This document shows positions 35,181 through 44,036 of a stretch of DNA of 64,000 nt, piece after piece; the stretch's first letter is position 1; each line of letters begins with the position of its first letter. The position numbers and the translations under genes were made by a program. Under the pieces are notes generated by a model that was not told the origin of the DNA, did not search any database, and was given only the letters and a program-made list of their open reading frames with translations. The DNA is taken from the NCBI RefSeq assembly GCF_010686725.1, contig NZ_JAAGWZ010000002.1:620001-684000 (forward strand), in the 5' to 3' direction. Origin of the DNA: Galbitalea soli. Lineage in GTDB: Bacteria; Actinomycetota; Actinomycetes; Actinomycetales; Microbacteriaceae.

Positions 35181-36029
35181 ATGACCGTAGTTCGCGCCGC
35201 CATCACCCAGACGACCTGGACGGGCGACAAGGAGTCCATGCTCGACAAGCACGAGCAGTTCGCGCGGGACGCCGCGGCGCAGGGTGCCCAGGTCATCTGC
35301 TTCCAGGAGCTCTTCTACGGCCCGTACTTCGGCATCACCGAGGATGCCAAGTACTACGCCTACGCCGAGCCCGCCGACGGGCCCATCGTGCAGCGTTTCG
35401 CAGCCCTCGCGAAGGAGCTGGGGCTGGTCATGGTGCTGCCCATCTACGAGGAAGACATGCCGGGTGTGTACTACAACACGGCGGTGGTGGTGGATGCCGA
35501 CGGCACGATCCTCGGCAAGTACCGCAAGCACCACATCCCGCACCTCGACCGCTTCTGGGAGAAGTTCTACTTCCGGCCCGGCAACCTGGGCTACCCCGTG
35601 TTCCAGACCGCGGTCGGTCCGATCGGCGTCTACATCTGCTACGACCGTCACTTCCCCGAGGGCTGGCGGGAGCTCGGACTGAACGGCGCACAGATCGTGT
35701 TCAACCCCAATGCGACGAAGCCGGGGCTCTCCAACCGGCTGTGGGAGATCGAACAGCCCGCCGCCGCTGCTGCGAACGGCTACTTCATCGGCGCGCCCAA
35801 CCGGGTCGGGCGCGAAGACAACGAGTACGGCGAACTCGCGGTCACCTTCTACGGCAACAGCCAGTTCGTCGACCCGCAGGGCAACGTCATCGGCGGTTAT
35901 GGCAGCGGCGAGCACGAGGAGATCGTCATCCGCGACCTCGATCTCAGCATGATCCGCACGGTTCGCGACAACTGGCAGTTCTATCGCGACCGTCGGCCCG
36001 ACTCCTACACCTCCATCACCAAGCCGTGA
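35181..36029 (+). CDS. Nitrilase-superfamily amidohydrolase, probable beta-ureidopropionase/N-carbamoyl amidase
   Basis: 282 residues with the Glu-Lys-Cys triad: Glu43 (CFQELFYG), Lys116 (KYRKHHIPHL) and Cys153 (ICYDRHFPEGWRE). It probably hydrolyses N-carbamoyl-beta-alanine, or an N-carbamoyl amino acid, to the amine plus CO2 and NH3. Strong GGAGG 5 bases before the ATG. It is first in the operon with dihydropyrimidinase, whose product would be its substrate. Confidence 0.88.
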   Translation: MTVVRAAITQTTWTGDKESMLDKHEQFARDAAAQGAQVICFQELFYGPYFGITEDAKYYAYAEPADGPIVQRFAALAKELGLVMVLPIYEEDMPGVYYNTAVVVDADGTILGKYRKHHIPHLDRFWEKFYFRPGNLGYPVFQTAVGPIGVYICYDRHFPEGWRELGLNGAQIVFNPNATKPGLSNRLWEIEQPAAAAANGYFIGAPNRVGREDNEYGELAVTFYGNSQFVDPQGNVIGGYGSGEHEEIVIRDLDLSMIRTVRDNWQFYRDRRPDSYTSITKP

Positions 36030-36051
36030 CGCGACCCGCAGGAGAGACACG

Positions 36052-37470
36052 ATGAAGACCCTCATCAAGAACGGCACGGTCGTCAACGCCACGGGCGTGG
36101 GAGCGGCCGACGTGCTCATCGACGGCGAGACGATCGCCGCGGTCCTCGCCCCCGGCTCGACGCTGCTGGGCTTCGACATCGAGCGGAATGTCGACACGGT
36201 GGTCGACGCGGCCGGCAAGTACGTCATCCCCGGGGGAATCGACGCACACACCCACATGGAGATGCCCTTCGGCGGCACCTTCGCGAGCGACACCTTCGAG
36301 ACCGGCACCCGGGCCGCGGCCTGGGGCGGTACGACGAGCATCGTCGACTTCGTCGTGCAGTACCCGGAGCAGAACATCCTCGACCAGTACCACGCCTGGC
36401 ACGAGAAGGCCGCGGGCAACTGCGCGATCGACTACGGCTTTCACCAGATCCTCTCCGACGTGCAGGACGCCTCGCTCACCGCGATGGACGAGCTGATCGC
36501 CGAGGGCGTGACGAGCTTCAAGCTGTTCATGGCCTACAAGGGCGTCTTCCTCTCGGACGACGGCCAGATCCTGCGGGCGTTCCAGAAGGGCGCGAGCAAC
36601 GGCGCCCTCATGATGATGCACGCCGAGAACGGCGCGATGATCGACGTGCTCGTGCGGCAGGCCATCGAGGCGGGCAACACCTCTCCCTACTATCACGGCC
36701 TCACCCGGCCCTGGCAGGCGGAGGAGGAGGCGACGCATCGCGCGATCATGATCGCCGACCTCACCGGCGCCCCGCTGTACGTCGTGCACGTCAGCGCGAA
36801 GCAGGCGGTGGAGCAGATCGCCGCCGCGCGCGACCGCGGCCTCAACGTCTTCGGCGAGACCTGTCCGCAGTACCTGTACCTCTCGCTCGAGGAGCAGCTC
36901 GGCGCCCCCGGATTCGAGGGGGCCAAGTGGGTGTGTTCGACGCCGCTGCGCGCCCGGTCGGAGGGCCACCAGCACCACATGTGGCAGAGCCTGCGCACCA
37001 ACGACATCCAGATGGTGTCGACCGACCACTGCCCCTTCTGCATGAAGGGCCAGAAGGAGCTGGGCATCGGCGACTTCTCCAAGATCCCCAACGGCATCGG
37101 CTCGGTCGAGCACCGCATGGACCTCATGTATCAGGGCGTCGTCGACGGCCAGATCTCGCTCTCGCGCTGGGTCGAGCTCACGTCGACGACACCGGCCCGG
37201 ATGTTCGGCCTCTACGGTCGCAAGGGCGTCATCCAGCCCGGCGCAGATGGCGACGTCGTCGTCTATGACCCAGCCGGGCACACCTCGATCGGCCTCGGCA
37301 AGACCCATCACATGAACATGGACTACTCGGCCTGGGAGGGCTACGAGATCGACGGCCATGTCGACACCGTCATCTCGCGCGGAAAGGTCATCGTCGATTC
37401 CGGCCAGTATCTTGGCGCGAAGGGCGATGGCCGGTACATCAAGCGCGGCCTCAGCCAGTACCTGATCTAG
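36052..37470 (+). CDS. hydA: Dihydropyrimidinase / D-hydantoinase
   Basis: 472-residue amidohydrolase opening dihydrouracil or 5-substituted hydantoins. The metal site DAHTHMEMPFGG, the carbamylated Lys163 (FKLFMAYKG), MMHAENG, VVHVSAK and STDHCPF are all present. GAGAG precedes the ATG. Between the carbamoyl amidase and the LLM oxidoreductase. Substrate class (pyrimidine or hydantoin) is not decided by sequence alone. Confidence 0.93.
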   Translation: MKTLIKNGTVVNATGVGAADVLIDGETIAAVLAPGSTLLGFDIERNVDTVVDAAGKYVIPGGIDAHTHMEMPFGGTFASDTFETGTRAAAWGGTTSIVDFVVQYPEQNILDQYHAWHEKAAGNCAIDYGFHQILSDVQDASLTAMDELIAEGVTSFKLFMAYKGVFLSDDGQILRAFQKGASNGALMMMHAENGAMIDVLVRQAIEAGNTSPYYHGLTRPWQAEEEATHRAIMIADLTGAPLYVVHVSAKQAVEQIAAARDRGLNVFGETCPQYLYLSLEEQLGAPGFEGAKWVCSTPLRARSEGHQHHMWQSLRTNDIQMVSTDHCPFCMKGQKELGIGDFSKIPNGIGSVEHRMDLMYQGVVDGQISLSRWVELTSTTPARMFGLYGRKGVIQPGADGDVVVYDPAGHTSIGLGKTHHMNMDYSAWEGYEIDGHVDTVISRGKVIVDSGQYLGAKGDGRYIKRGLSQYLI

Positions 37471-37478
37471 GAGCATCC

Positions 37479-38510
37479 ATGGATTTCGGGGTCGTACTCC
37501 AGACCAACCCGCCCGCCTCGCGCACCGTGCATCTGGCGAAGCTCGCCGAGCAGTTCGGGTTCAGCCACGCGTGGACCTTCGACTCGCACCTGCTGTGGCA
37601 GGAGCCCTACGTGATCTACAGCCAGATCCTCGCCGAGACGACGCGCATCATCGTCGGGCCGATGGTCACCAATCCGGCCACCCGCGACTGGACGGTCACC
37701 GCCTCCACCTTCGCCACCCTCAACGAGATGTACGGTAACCGCACCATCTGCGGCATCGGCCGGGGCGACTCGGCGGTGCGCGTGACGAACGGCGCGCCCA
37801 CCACGCTGAAGACCCTGCGCGAGTCGATCCACGTGATCAGGGAGCTCGCCAACTCGAGGCCGGTCGAGTACAACGGTGCCCAGCTGCAGTTCCCCTGGAG
37901 CGTCGGCTCGACCCTCGACGTGTGGGTGGCCGCCTACGGGCCGCTGGCGCTGAAGCTCACGGGCGAGGTGGGCGACGGGTTCATCCTGCAGCTCGCCGAC
38001 CTCGACATCGCCGAGTGGATGATCGCGACGGTGCGCAGCGCGGCCGAGGCCGCCGGGCGCGACCCGCTCGCCATCAAGTTCTGCGTCGCCGCCCCGATGT
38101 ACATCGGCGACTCGTCGGACCCGCGGGTCCTCGCCCACATGCGCGACCAGTGCCGCTGGTTCGGCGGGATGGTGGGCAACCACGTCGCCGACATCGTGGC
38201 GAAGTACGGGGCGGAGGGTGCCGTGCCCCAGGCGCTCACCGACTACATCGCGGGCCGCGAGGGCTACGACTACAACGAGCACGGGCGGGCCGGCAACACG
38301 CACACCACCTTCGTGCCCGACGAGATCGTCGACCGCTTCTGCGTGATCGGCACCGCCGAGGAGCACATCGCGAAGCTGGCGGCGCTGAAGGCGATCGGGG
38401 TGGACCAGTTCGCCGGCTACCTGCAGCACGACAACAAGGAGGAGACACTGCGCGTGTACGGGGAGACCGTCATCCCGGCCATGCGCGATCACGTCACGGC
38501 GAAGGCCTGA
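37479..38510 (+). CDS. LLM class flavin/F420-dependent oxidoreductase of the pyrimidine cluster
   Basis: 343-residue luciferase-like barrel related to methylene-tetrahydromethanopterin reductase (CPS_4043-like family, recalled as TIGR03842). Segments WTFDSHLLWQEPY, TNPATRDWTVTAS and GIGRGDSAVR match the cofactor-binding surface of that family. It starts 9 bases after dihydropyrimidinase with GGAG upstream, so it is co-translated with that pathway. No classical dihydropyrimidine dehydrogenase gene is in the window; this enzyme could act on the same ring. Whether it uses F420 or FMN is unknown. Confidence 0.84.
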   Translation: MDFGVVLQTNPPASRTVHLAKLAEQFGFSHAWTFDSHLLWQEPYVIYSQILAETTRIIVGPMVTNPATRDWTVTASTFATLNEMYGNRTICGIGRGDSAVRVTNGAPTTLKTLRESIHVIRELANSRPVEYNGAQLQFPWSVGSTLDVWVAAYGPLALKLTGEVGDGFILQLADLDIAEWMIATVRSAAEAAGRDPLAIKFCVAAPMYIGDSSDPRVLAHMRDQCRWFGGMVGNHVADIVAKYGAEGAVPQALTDYIAGREGYDYNEHGRAGNTHTTFVPDEIVDRFCVIGTAEEHIAKLAALKAIGVDQFAGYLQHDNKEETLRVYGETVIPAMRDHVTAKA

Positions 38511-38527
38511 CGCGAGCGGCGACTCAG

Positions 38528-38579
38528 TACTCTGGAGCGGAGGCCCCTCGCGGACCCCGCACCCCTAACTAAGGCAGTT
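38528..38579 (+). promoter_or_regulatory. Possible promoter before the aminotransferase gene
   Basis: TACTCT at 38528-38533 could drive a transcript starting near 38540. The gene's Shine-Dalgarno is weak (AAGG at 38571-38574). Confidence 0.3.
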
Positions 38580-39935
38580 ATGAACGATCAGTATCCCGAC
38601 ACCGTCACGATCGATGCGAGCGAGGGGACGCGCGCGTTCAGCCTCGACCGCGCGCACGTCTTCCACTCGTGGAGCGCGCAGGGCGCTCTCGCGCCGTGGG
38701 TTCCGGCGGGAGGACTCGGCACCACCATCTGGGACTACGAGGGCAAGCGCTACCTCGACTTCTCCAGCCAGCTCGTGAACACGAACATCGGTCACCAGCA
38801 CCCCGCCGTGGTCGCCGCCATCAAGGCGCAGGCCGACGTCATGACGACGATCGCGCCCGCCCACGCCAACATCGTGCGGGGCGAGGCCGCGAGCCGCATC
38901 CTCGAGCGCGCCGGCGGCCACTTCAGCAAGGTGTTCTTCACCAACGGCGGTGCCGACGCCAACGAGAACGCGATCCGCATGGCCCGGCTCGTGACGGGCC
39001 GCGACAAGGTGCTCTCCACCTACCGCAGCTACCACGGCAACACCGGCGCGGCCGTCGTCGCGACCGGCGACTGGCGCCGGGTCCCCAACGAGTACGCGCG
39101 CGGGCACGTGCACTTCTTCGGCCCGTTCCTGTATCGCTCGGAGTTCTGGGCGACGACGCCCGAGCAGGAGTCGGAGCGCGCCCTGCACCACCTGGAGCGG
39201 GTCATCCAGGCGGAGGGGCCGCAGTCGATCGCGGCCATCCTCATCGAGACCATCCCGGGCACCGCGGGCGTGCTCGTACCGCCGCCGGGCTACCTGGCGG
39301 GCGTGCGGGCCCTGGCCGACGCGTACGGCATCGTGCTCATCTTCGACGAGGTCATGTGCGGCTTCGGTCGCACCGGCGAGTGGTTCTCCTTCGTGACGCC
39401 CGCGGCGACCGGTGGGGAGCGGGTCCAGCCCGACCTCGTCACCTTCGCGAAGGGGGTCAACTCGGGGTATGTGCCGGCCGGCGGCGTGATCATCTCCGAC
39501 TCGATCGCGAACGCGTTCGACGAGGAGGTCTTCCCCGGCGGGCTCACCTACTCCGGGCATCCTCTGGCCATGGCCGCCATCGTCGGCACTCTCGACGCGA
39601 TGGCCGACGAGGGTATCGTCGACAACGCGCGGATGATCGGCGAACGTCACCTCGGCCCCGGGCTCCGTGCCCTGGCCGAGCGTCACCCGCTCATCGGCGA
39701 GGTGCGCGGGGTGGGGGTGTTCTGGGCGCTCGATCTCGTCGCCGACCCCGTCACCCGCGAGCCCGTCTCGCCCGCGATCATCGGCCGGCTCAAGAAGGAG
39801 CTGATGGCCCGGGGACTCCTGCCGTTCTCGGCCGACAACCGCATCCACGTCGTGCCGCCCTGCGTGGTCACGCCCGACGAGGTGGCGGCCGCGCTCGCGA
39901 TCTACGACGAGGCGTTCACCGCGGTGGAGGCCTGA
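38580..39935 (+). CDS. Class III PLP-dependent aminotransferase (omega-amino acid:pyruvate type)
   Basis: 451 residues. The PLP lysine is Lys291 (TFAKGVNSGYVPAGG); FFTNGGADANENAIRMAR is the phosphate-binding region and LIFDEVMCGFGRTGEW holds the cofactor Asp. It probably deaminates beta-alanine, the product of the amidase, to malonate semialdehyde. It is 69 bases after the LLM gene, so it may be in the operon or have its own promoter. Confidence 0.88.
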   Translation: MNDQYPDTVTIDASEGTRAFSLDRAHVFHSWSAQGALAPWVPAGGLGTTIWDYEGKRYLDFSSQLVNTNIGHQHPAVVAAIKAQADVMTTIAPAHANIVRGEAASRILERAGGHFSKVFFTNGGADANENAIRMARLVTGRDKVLSTYRSYHGNTGAAVVATGDWRRVPNEYARGHVHFFGPFLYRSEFWATTPEQESERALHHLERVIQAEGPQSIAAILIETIPGTAGVLVPPPGYLAGVRALADAYGIVLIFDEVMCGFGRTGEWFSFVTPAATGGERVQPDLVTFAKGVNSGYVPAGGVIISDSIANAFDEEVFPGGLTYSGHPLAMAAIVGTLDAMADEGIVDNARMIGERHLGPGLRALAERHPLIGEVRGVGVFWALDLVADPVTREPVSPAIIGRLKKELMARGLLPFSADNRIHVVPPCVVTPDEVAAALAIYDEAFTAVEA

Positions 39936-39967
39936 GCCTGCGCCTGCGCTGCCGCCCCGGCCCCCGA

Positions 39968-39981
39968 TAGAATCGACGACC
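39968..39981 (+). promoter_or_regulatory. -10 box for the DUF177-rpmF-rnc operon
   Basis: TAGAAT at 39968-39973, 8 bases before the GTG at 39982; the best TATAAT match among the probable leaderless promoters here. Confidence 0.55.
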
Positions 39982-40572
39982 GTGTCCCACTTCACTCTGA
40001 CCCCGTACACCGTGCCGGTGTTCGACCTGCTGCACCGTCCCGGCGAGATGCGCGAGAAGTCGATCGACGTCACGGCCGCCGAGGACTTCGGCAACGCGGT
40101 GATCGGCGTGCGCACCGGCACCGAGATCGAGATCGAGGCGCGCCTCGAGTCGCTGCATGACGGCATCCTCGTCTCCGGCAGCGTCGATACGGAGGCCACG
40201 GGGGAGTGCGTGCGCTGCCTCATCGAGGTGAGAATTCCGGTCGAGGTCGAATTCCAGGAGCTTTTCGCGTATTCTTTCGACGAAGCTTTTGACTACACGG
40301 TTCAAGACGATCACGTGGATCTTGAACCCGTAGTCAGAGATGCGGTGGTGCTGTCACTGCCGTTTCAACCGGTCTGTCAAGAAGATTGCCTTGGCTTGTG
40401 CCCGATTTGCGGGGTACGACTTCTCGACAACCCGGGCCACGAGCATGACGCTCCCGTCGATCCACGGTGGGCTGCGCTTGCGGGGCTCGAAGGGTTGACG
40501 GAGGCTTCCACCCCACACGTTGACGTTGCTGAGGCGAGTCCTCATGCCGACGCCGAAGAAGAGAAGAGATAG
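39982..40572 (+). CDS. DUF177 (YceD) family protein
   Basis: 196 residues. Cysteine pairs CVRC and [13 protein letters not shown] resemble a metal-binding site and match the YceD/DUF177 family, which is almost always encoded just before rpmF and has been tied to 23S rRNA or ribosome maturation in other bacteria. rpmF starts 3 bases after the stop. Acidic His/Ala-rich C terminus. Confidence 0.88.
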   Translation: MSHFTLTPYTVPVFDLLHRPGEMREKSIDVTAAEDFGNAVIGVRTGTEIEIEARLESLHDGILVSGSVDTEATGECVRCLIEVRIPVEVEFQELFAYSFDEAFDYTVQDDHVDLEPVVRDAVVLSLPFQPVCQEDCLGLCPICGVRLLDNPGHEHDAPVDPRWAALAGLEGLTEASTPHVDVAEASPHADAEEEKR

Positions 40573-40574
40573 TC

Positions 40575-40778
40575 ATGGCTGTACCCAAGCGCAAGATGTC
40601 GCGTGCGAGCACCCGCATGCGCCGTGCACAGTGGAAGGCCGACGCGCCGACCCTGGTGAAGACCATCGAGAACGGCAAGACCGTCTACAGCCTGCCGCAC
40701 CGCGCCAAGGTCGTCACCGACTCGACCGGCACGCCCCTGTACATGGAGTACAAGGGCCGCAAGGTCGCTGACGTCTGA
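40575..40778 (+). CDS. rpmF: 50S ribosomal protein L32
   Basis: 67 residues; [17 protein letters not shown] is the canonical basic N terminus of bL32. The four zinc-binding cysteines of C+ forms are absent, so this is a zinc-independent (C-) variant. Sits between DUF177 and rnc. Confidence 0.96.
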   Translation: MAVPKRKMSRASTRMRRAQWKADAPTLVKTIENGKTVYSLPHRAKVVTDSTGTPLYMEYKGRKVADV

Positions 40779-40804
40779 TCGCGAGTCGTCGCACCCCTCG
40801 GATC

Positions 40805-41587
40805 GTGGCTGACTCTTCGATGAACGGCACGGAGAGCACCCGAGCCGATCTGGCGTCCCGACTGGGAGTACCGGTGGGTCCCGAGCTTCTGCAGCTCGCG
40901 TTGACTCACCGGTCTTTTGCGTACGAGAACGGCGGACTCCCGCACAACGAGCGCCTCGAGTTCCTCGGCGACTCGATTCTCGGGCAGGCCGTCACGGTCA
41001 TGCTCTACCGCGAGAACCCCGACCTCGATGAGGGCGAGCTGGCGAAGCGCCGCGCGAGCCTCGTGTCCTCGGTCGCGCTGGCGGAGGTGGCGCGGTCGAT
41101 CGGCCTCGGCGAGCACATTCGCCTGGGGCGCGGCGAAGAGCTCACGGGCGGCAGCGACAAGTCGTCCATCCTGGCCGACACGGTCGAGGCGATGATCGGC
41201 GCGGTGTACCTGGATTGCGGTCCGGACGTCGCCACGGATTTCGTGCTGCGGCTCATCCGCCCGCTCCTCGAAGACCCCGACCGCTTCGGAGCGGCCATGG
41301 ATCCGAAGACCAGCCTGCAGGAGCTCGCCGCCCGCCTCGGTCGCGGACTACCCAGCTACAGCGTGCTCGACAGCGGACCCGACCACTCGAAGCGGTTCCA
41401 CGCGACTGTGCTGGTCGGCGGCGAGCCCGTGGCCAGCGGCGAGGGCAGCAGCAAGAAGCACGCCGAGATGGCCGCCGCGCTGGAGGCCTGGACGCTGCTG
41501 CAGGCGCAGCAGTCGGGACGCGGGGCGAAGGGGCGCACGGTCAGGACCGCGCCGAAGCCGGACACCGCGCACCACGCGACGCACTGA
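40805..41587 (+). CDS. rnc: Ribonuclease III
   Basis: About 260 residues; dsRNA endonuclease for rRNA processing and structured mRNAs. The signature HNERLEFLGDSILGQ carries the acidic metal ligands; DTVEAMIGAVYLD holds the second acidic pair; the C-terminal dsRBD spans DPKTSLQELAARL to GSSKKHAEMAAALEAW. GTG 40805 is used, but an ATG 15 bases downstream (40820) is equally possible because no clear Shine-Dalgarno distinguishes them. Confidence 0.94.
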   Translation: MADSSMNGTESTRADLASRLGVPVGPELLQLALTHRSFAYENGGLPHNERLEFLGDSILGQAVTVMLYRENPDLDEGELAKRRASLVSSVALAEVARSIGLGEHIRLGRGEELTGGSDKSSILADTVEAMIGAVYLDCGPDVATDFVLRLIRPLLEDPDRFGAAMDPKTSLQELAARLGRGLPSYSVLDSGPDHSKRFHATVLVGGEPVASGEGSSKKHAEMAAALEAWTLLQAQQSGRGAKGRTVRTAPKPDTAHHATH

Positions 41588-41593
41588 CCCGCC

Positions 41594-42553
41594 GTGCCCG
41601 AGCTTCCCGAGGTCGAGGTCGTCCGCGCTGGTCTCGCGCCCTCGGTAACCGGTGCGACCGTCGCCGCGGTCGAGGTCTTCGACGAGCGCTCGCTGAAGCG
41701 CCACAGCGCCGGAGCGCTCGACTTCGTCGCGCGCCTCAGCGGTCGTCGCCTCCTCAGCGCGGAACGCCGCGGCAAGTTCCTCTGGCTGCCGCTCGAGCCG
41801 GCGGGCCAGGAGGAACTCGCGGGAGTGCCCCTCGGTCGCGAGCCGCTCGAGAGCGGGCCACCTCAGCCCGAGGCGCTCGTCGTGCACCTCGGCATGAGCG
41901 GGCAGGTGCTGCTGCGCGACCCGGGGGCGCCGCTCGACCGGCTCACGCGCATCCGCATCGACATCGATCACCCGAGGCACGGCGAGTTGCGCCTCGATTT
42001 CGTCGATCAGCGCATCTTCGGTTCGATGGCGGTCGACCGACTGGTCGAGACCCCCGACGTGCCGGGCGAGCGGGTGCCCAGCCAGGTCGCCCACATCGCG
42101 CGAGACCCCCTCGACCCGCACTTCGACGACGCACGATTCTTCGCCGCCCTCGCCGCCCGTTCGACGGGCATCAAGCGCGCCCTGCTCGACCAGACGCTCG
42201 TCAGCGGCATCGGCAACATCTATGCGGACGAGTCGCTCTGGGCCTCGCGCATCCACTACGACCAGCCGACCTCGACGCTCAGTCGGGCCCGGGCGCGCAC
42301 CCTGCTCGCGGAGGTGCGCCTCGTGCTCGGCAGGGCGCTGGCGGAGGGCGGCACGAGTTTCGACGCGCAATACGTCAACGTCAACGGTGCGTCGGGGTAC
42401 TTCTCGCACTCGCTCAACGCCTACGGCCAGCAGGGCACGCCGTGTCCGCGCTGCGGGCGGATGATCGTTCGCGAGCAGTTCATGAACCGCGGCAGCCACT
42501 TCTGCCCGCACTGCCAGCGCATTCGCGCGGCGGTCGCGCCGCTCGGCCACTGA
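41594..42553 (+). CDS. fpg: Formamidopyrimidine-DNA glycosylase
   Basis: 319-residue base-excision repair enzyme for 8-oxoguanine. Starts MPELPEVEVVRAGL with catalytic Pro2 and Glu3. The DNA-binding H2TH region contains DQTLVSGIGNIYADE, and the C-terminal zinc finger is CPRCGRMIVREQF then HFCPHC. An insert of about 25 residues separates the early strands (LEPAGQEELAGVPLG). 6 bases after rnc. Confidence 0.95.
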   Translation: MPELPEVEVVRAGLAPSVTGATVAAVEVFDERSLKRHSAGALDFVARLSGRRLLSAERRGKFLWLPLEPAGQEELAGVPLGREPLESGPPQPEALVVHLGMSGQVLLRDPGAPLDRLTRIRIDIDHPRHGELRLDFVDQRIFGSMAVDRLVETPDVPGERVPSQVAHIARDPLDPHFDDARFFAALAARSTGIKRALLDQTLVSGIGNIYADESLWASRIHYDQPTSTLSRARARTLLAEVRLVLGRALAEGGTSFDAQYVNVNGASGYFSHSLNAYGQQGTPCPRCGRMIVREQFMNRGSHFCPHCQRIRAAVAPLGH

Positions 42554-42597
42554 CGGCCGGCTGCGCGATCGGCCGGCTCCGCGGTCGGCGGGCTCTG

Positions 42598-42695
42598 CGA
42601 TCGGCCGCAGCGCTGATCACGCGATCGGCCGCGGCGCTGATCACGCGGCCGGCAGTGTCACTCGGCGGGCAGCGTCACGCGGCCGGCAGTGTCAC
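42598..42695. repeat. 24-base and 34-base duplications between fpg and the histidine-kinase gene
   Basis: CGATCGGCCGCrGCGCTGATCACG is present twice in tandem (42598-42621, 42622-42645). CACGCGGCCGGCAGTGTCAC occurs at 42642-42661 and 42676-42695. The second copy encodes the last residues and stop of the kinase, so the downstream copy is a duplicated gene end. Confidence 0.88.
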
Positions 42696-44036
42696 CGTGA
42701 ACACCGCGCCGCCGCCGGGGGTGCTCTCCGCGCGGATGCCCCCGCCCAGCCGGCCGGCGAGCCGCGCCGCGATGGAGAGTCCCAGACCGGTGCCGACGGG
42801 TCGGCTGTCGCGGTAGCGCTCGTGCAGCACCCCGCGATCGAAGGCGACCGCCGCATCCTCGGGGCTGATGCCCGGGCCGCCGTCGCGCACCTCGATCGCG
42901 ATCCCGGCCGGGCTGCCCGACGCGCTGAGGCTCACGGCGCTGCCCTCCGGACTGACCCGCAGCGCGTTCTCGACGAGCCCGTCGACCAGCTGTCGCACCC
43001 GTCGGGGGTCGCTCACGATGCTGAGCGAAGGTGCCTCCACGCGGAGCTCGACGCCGAGTGACGCGGCACGCCCCTGCCAGGCGTCCCGGCTCGCGCGCAG
43101 GAGCGCCCCCACGTCGACTCGCTCGTGGAGGATCGAGAAGTCGTCGCTCTCCAGCCGCGCGAGCTCCAGCAGGTCGGTCACGAAGTGACCCAGCCGCTCG
43201 GTCTCGGTGAGCAGCACGCGCCCGACGCCGGGGAGTTCGGCGGGGCCGATCATCCCGTCGCCGATCGCCTCGGCATAGCCGCGGAGGGCGGTGAGCGGGG
43301 TGCGCAACTCGTGCGAGATGGAGAGCAGGAACTCGCGCTGGCGGGATTCGCTCGTCGCGAGCGCGACGTCGAGGGCGGCGAGCGCGTCGGCGACGGCGGT
43401 GACTTCCGCCGGTCCGGTGCGCGCCGGGTGGATGCCCCGCTCGCCACGAGACATGCGCCGAGCCGTGCGCGCCACCGCGACGAGCGGCTCGGCCAGTCGG
43501 CGGGCGAGCAGGGAGCCCGCGACCACGGCCACCACGAGGCCGATGCCGAGGGCGAGGGCGATGCGCCAGAGGGCCCCCTGCGCCTGCTGTTCCACGGAGG
43601 CGCGCGGCAGTGCCAGCACGAGCGCCCCACCGGACTTCCGGGGTCGCGCCTCGACGAGCGTGAGTCCGTTCGGTCCCACGATCGTCGTCGACACCTTCGC
43701 GATGAGGGCGCGGCGCACCAGTCGCGGCGGCAGCAGCTCGGCCGCGGGCCCGCTGAGCGACCCGTCGGCCGCGATGATGCCGACCTCGGTGTCGCCGAGC
43801 GCGATGGAGAGGCGATCCTGCACTGCGGTGCCGCCGCCCGCGGGAACGCGCGCGAGCAGGGTGGCCTGCGCGGCGAGCTGAGTGCGCGCCTGGTCGAAGG
43901 AGGACTGGCGTACGAGCTGCAGCGAGACCACCCCCGTGACGAGCACGGCGAGGGTGGCGACGGCGACCGTCACCAGGGTGATGCGACCGCGCAGGCCGAG
44001 GGGGCGCCGACCGCGCGCGCCGGGCTCCGGGGTCAT
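42675..44036 (-). CDS. Two-component sensor histidine kinase
   Basis: 453 residues. Membrane spans at about 20-42 and 158-178 enclose a roughly 115-residue extracytoplasmic sensor of unknown ligand. A HAMP linker follows, then the phospho-accepting His242 (SISHELRTPLTALRGY) and the ATPase boxes (VENALRVSPEG, DGGPGIS, GTGLGLSIAARL). ATGA overlap with the response-regulator stop fixes the start at 44036 and implies coupled translation. Pairs with the OmpR-type regulator upstream. Confidence 0.92.
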   Translation of the reverse strand: MTPEPGARGRRPLGLRGRITLVTVAVATLAVLVTGVVSLQLVRQSSFDQARTQLAAQATLLARVPAGGGTAVQDRLSIALGDTEVGIIAADGSLSGPAAELLPPRLVRRALIAKVSTTIVGPNGLTLVEARPRKSGGALVLALPRASVEQQAQGALWRIALALGIGLVVAVVAGSLLARRLAEPLVAVARTARRMSRGERGIHPARTGPAEVTAVADALAALDVALATSESRQREFLLSISHELRTPLTALRGYAEAIGDGMIGPAELPGVGRVLLTETERLGHFVTDLLELARLESDDFSILHERVDVGALLRASRDAWQGRAASLGVELRVEAPSLSIVSDPRRVRQLVDGLVENALRVSPEGSAVSLSASGSPAGIAIEVRDGGPGISPEDAAVAFDRGVLHERYRDSRPVGTGLGLSIAARLAGRLGGGIRAESTPGGGAVFTVTLPAA

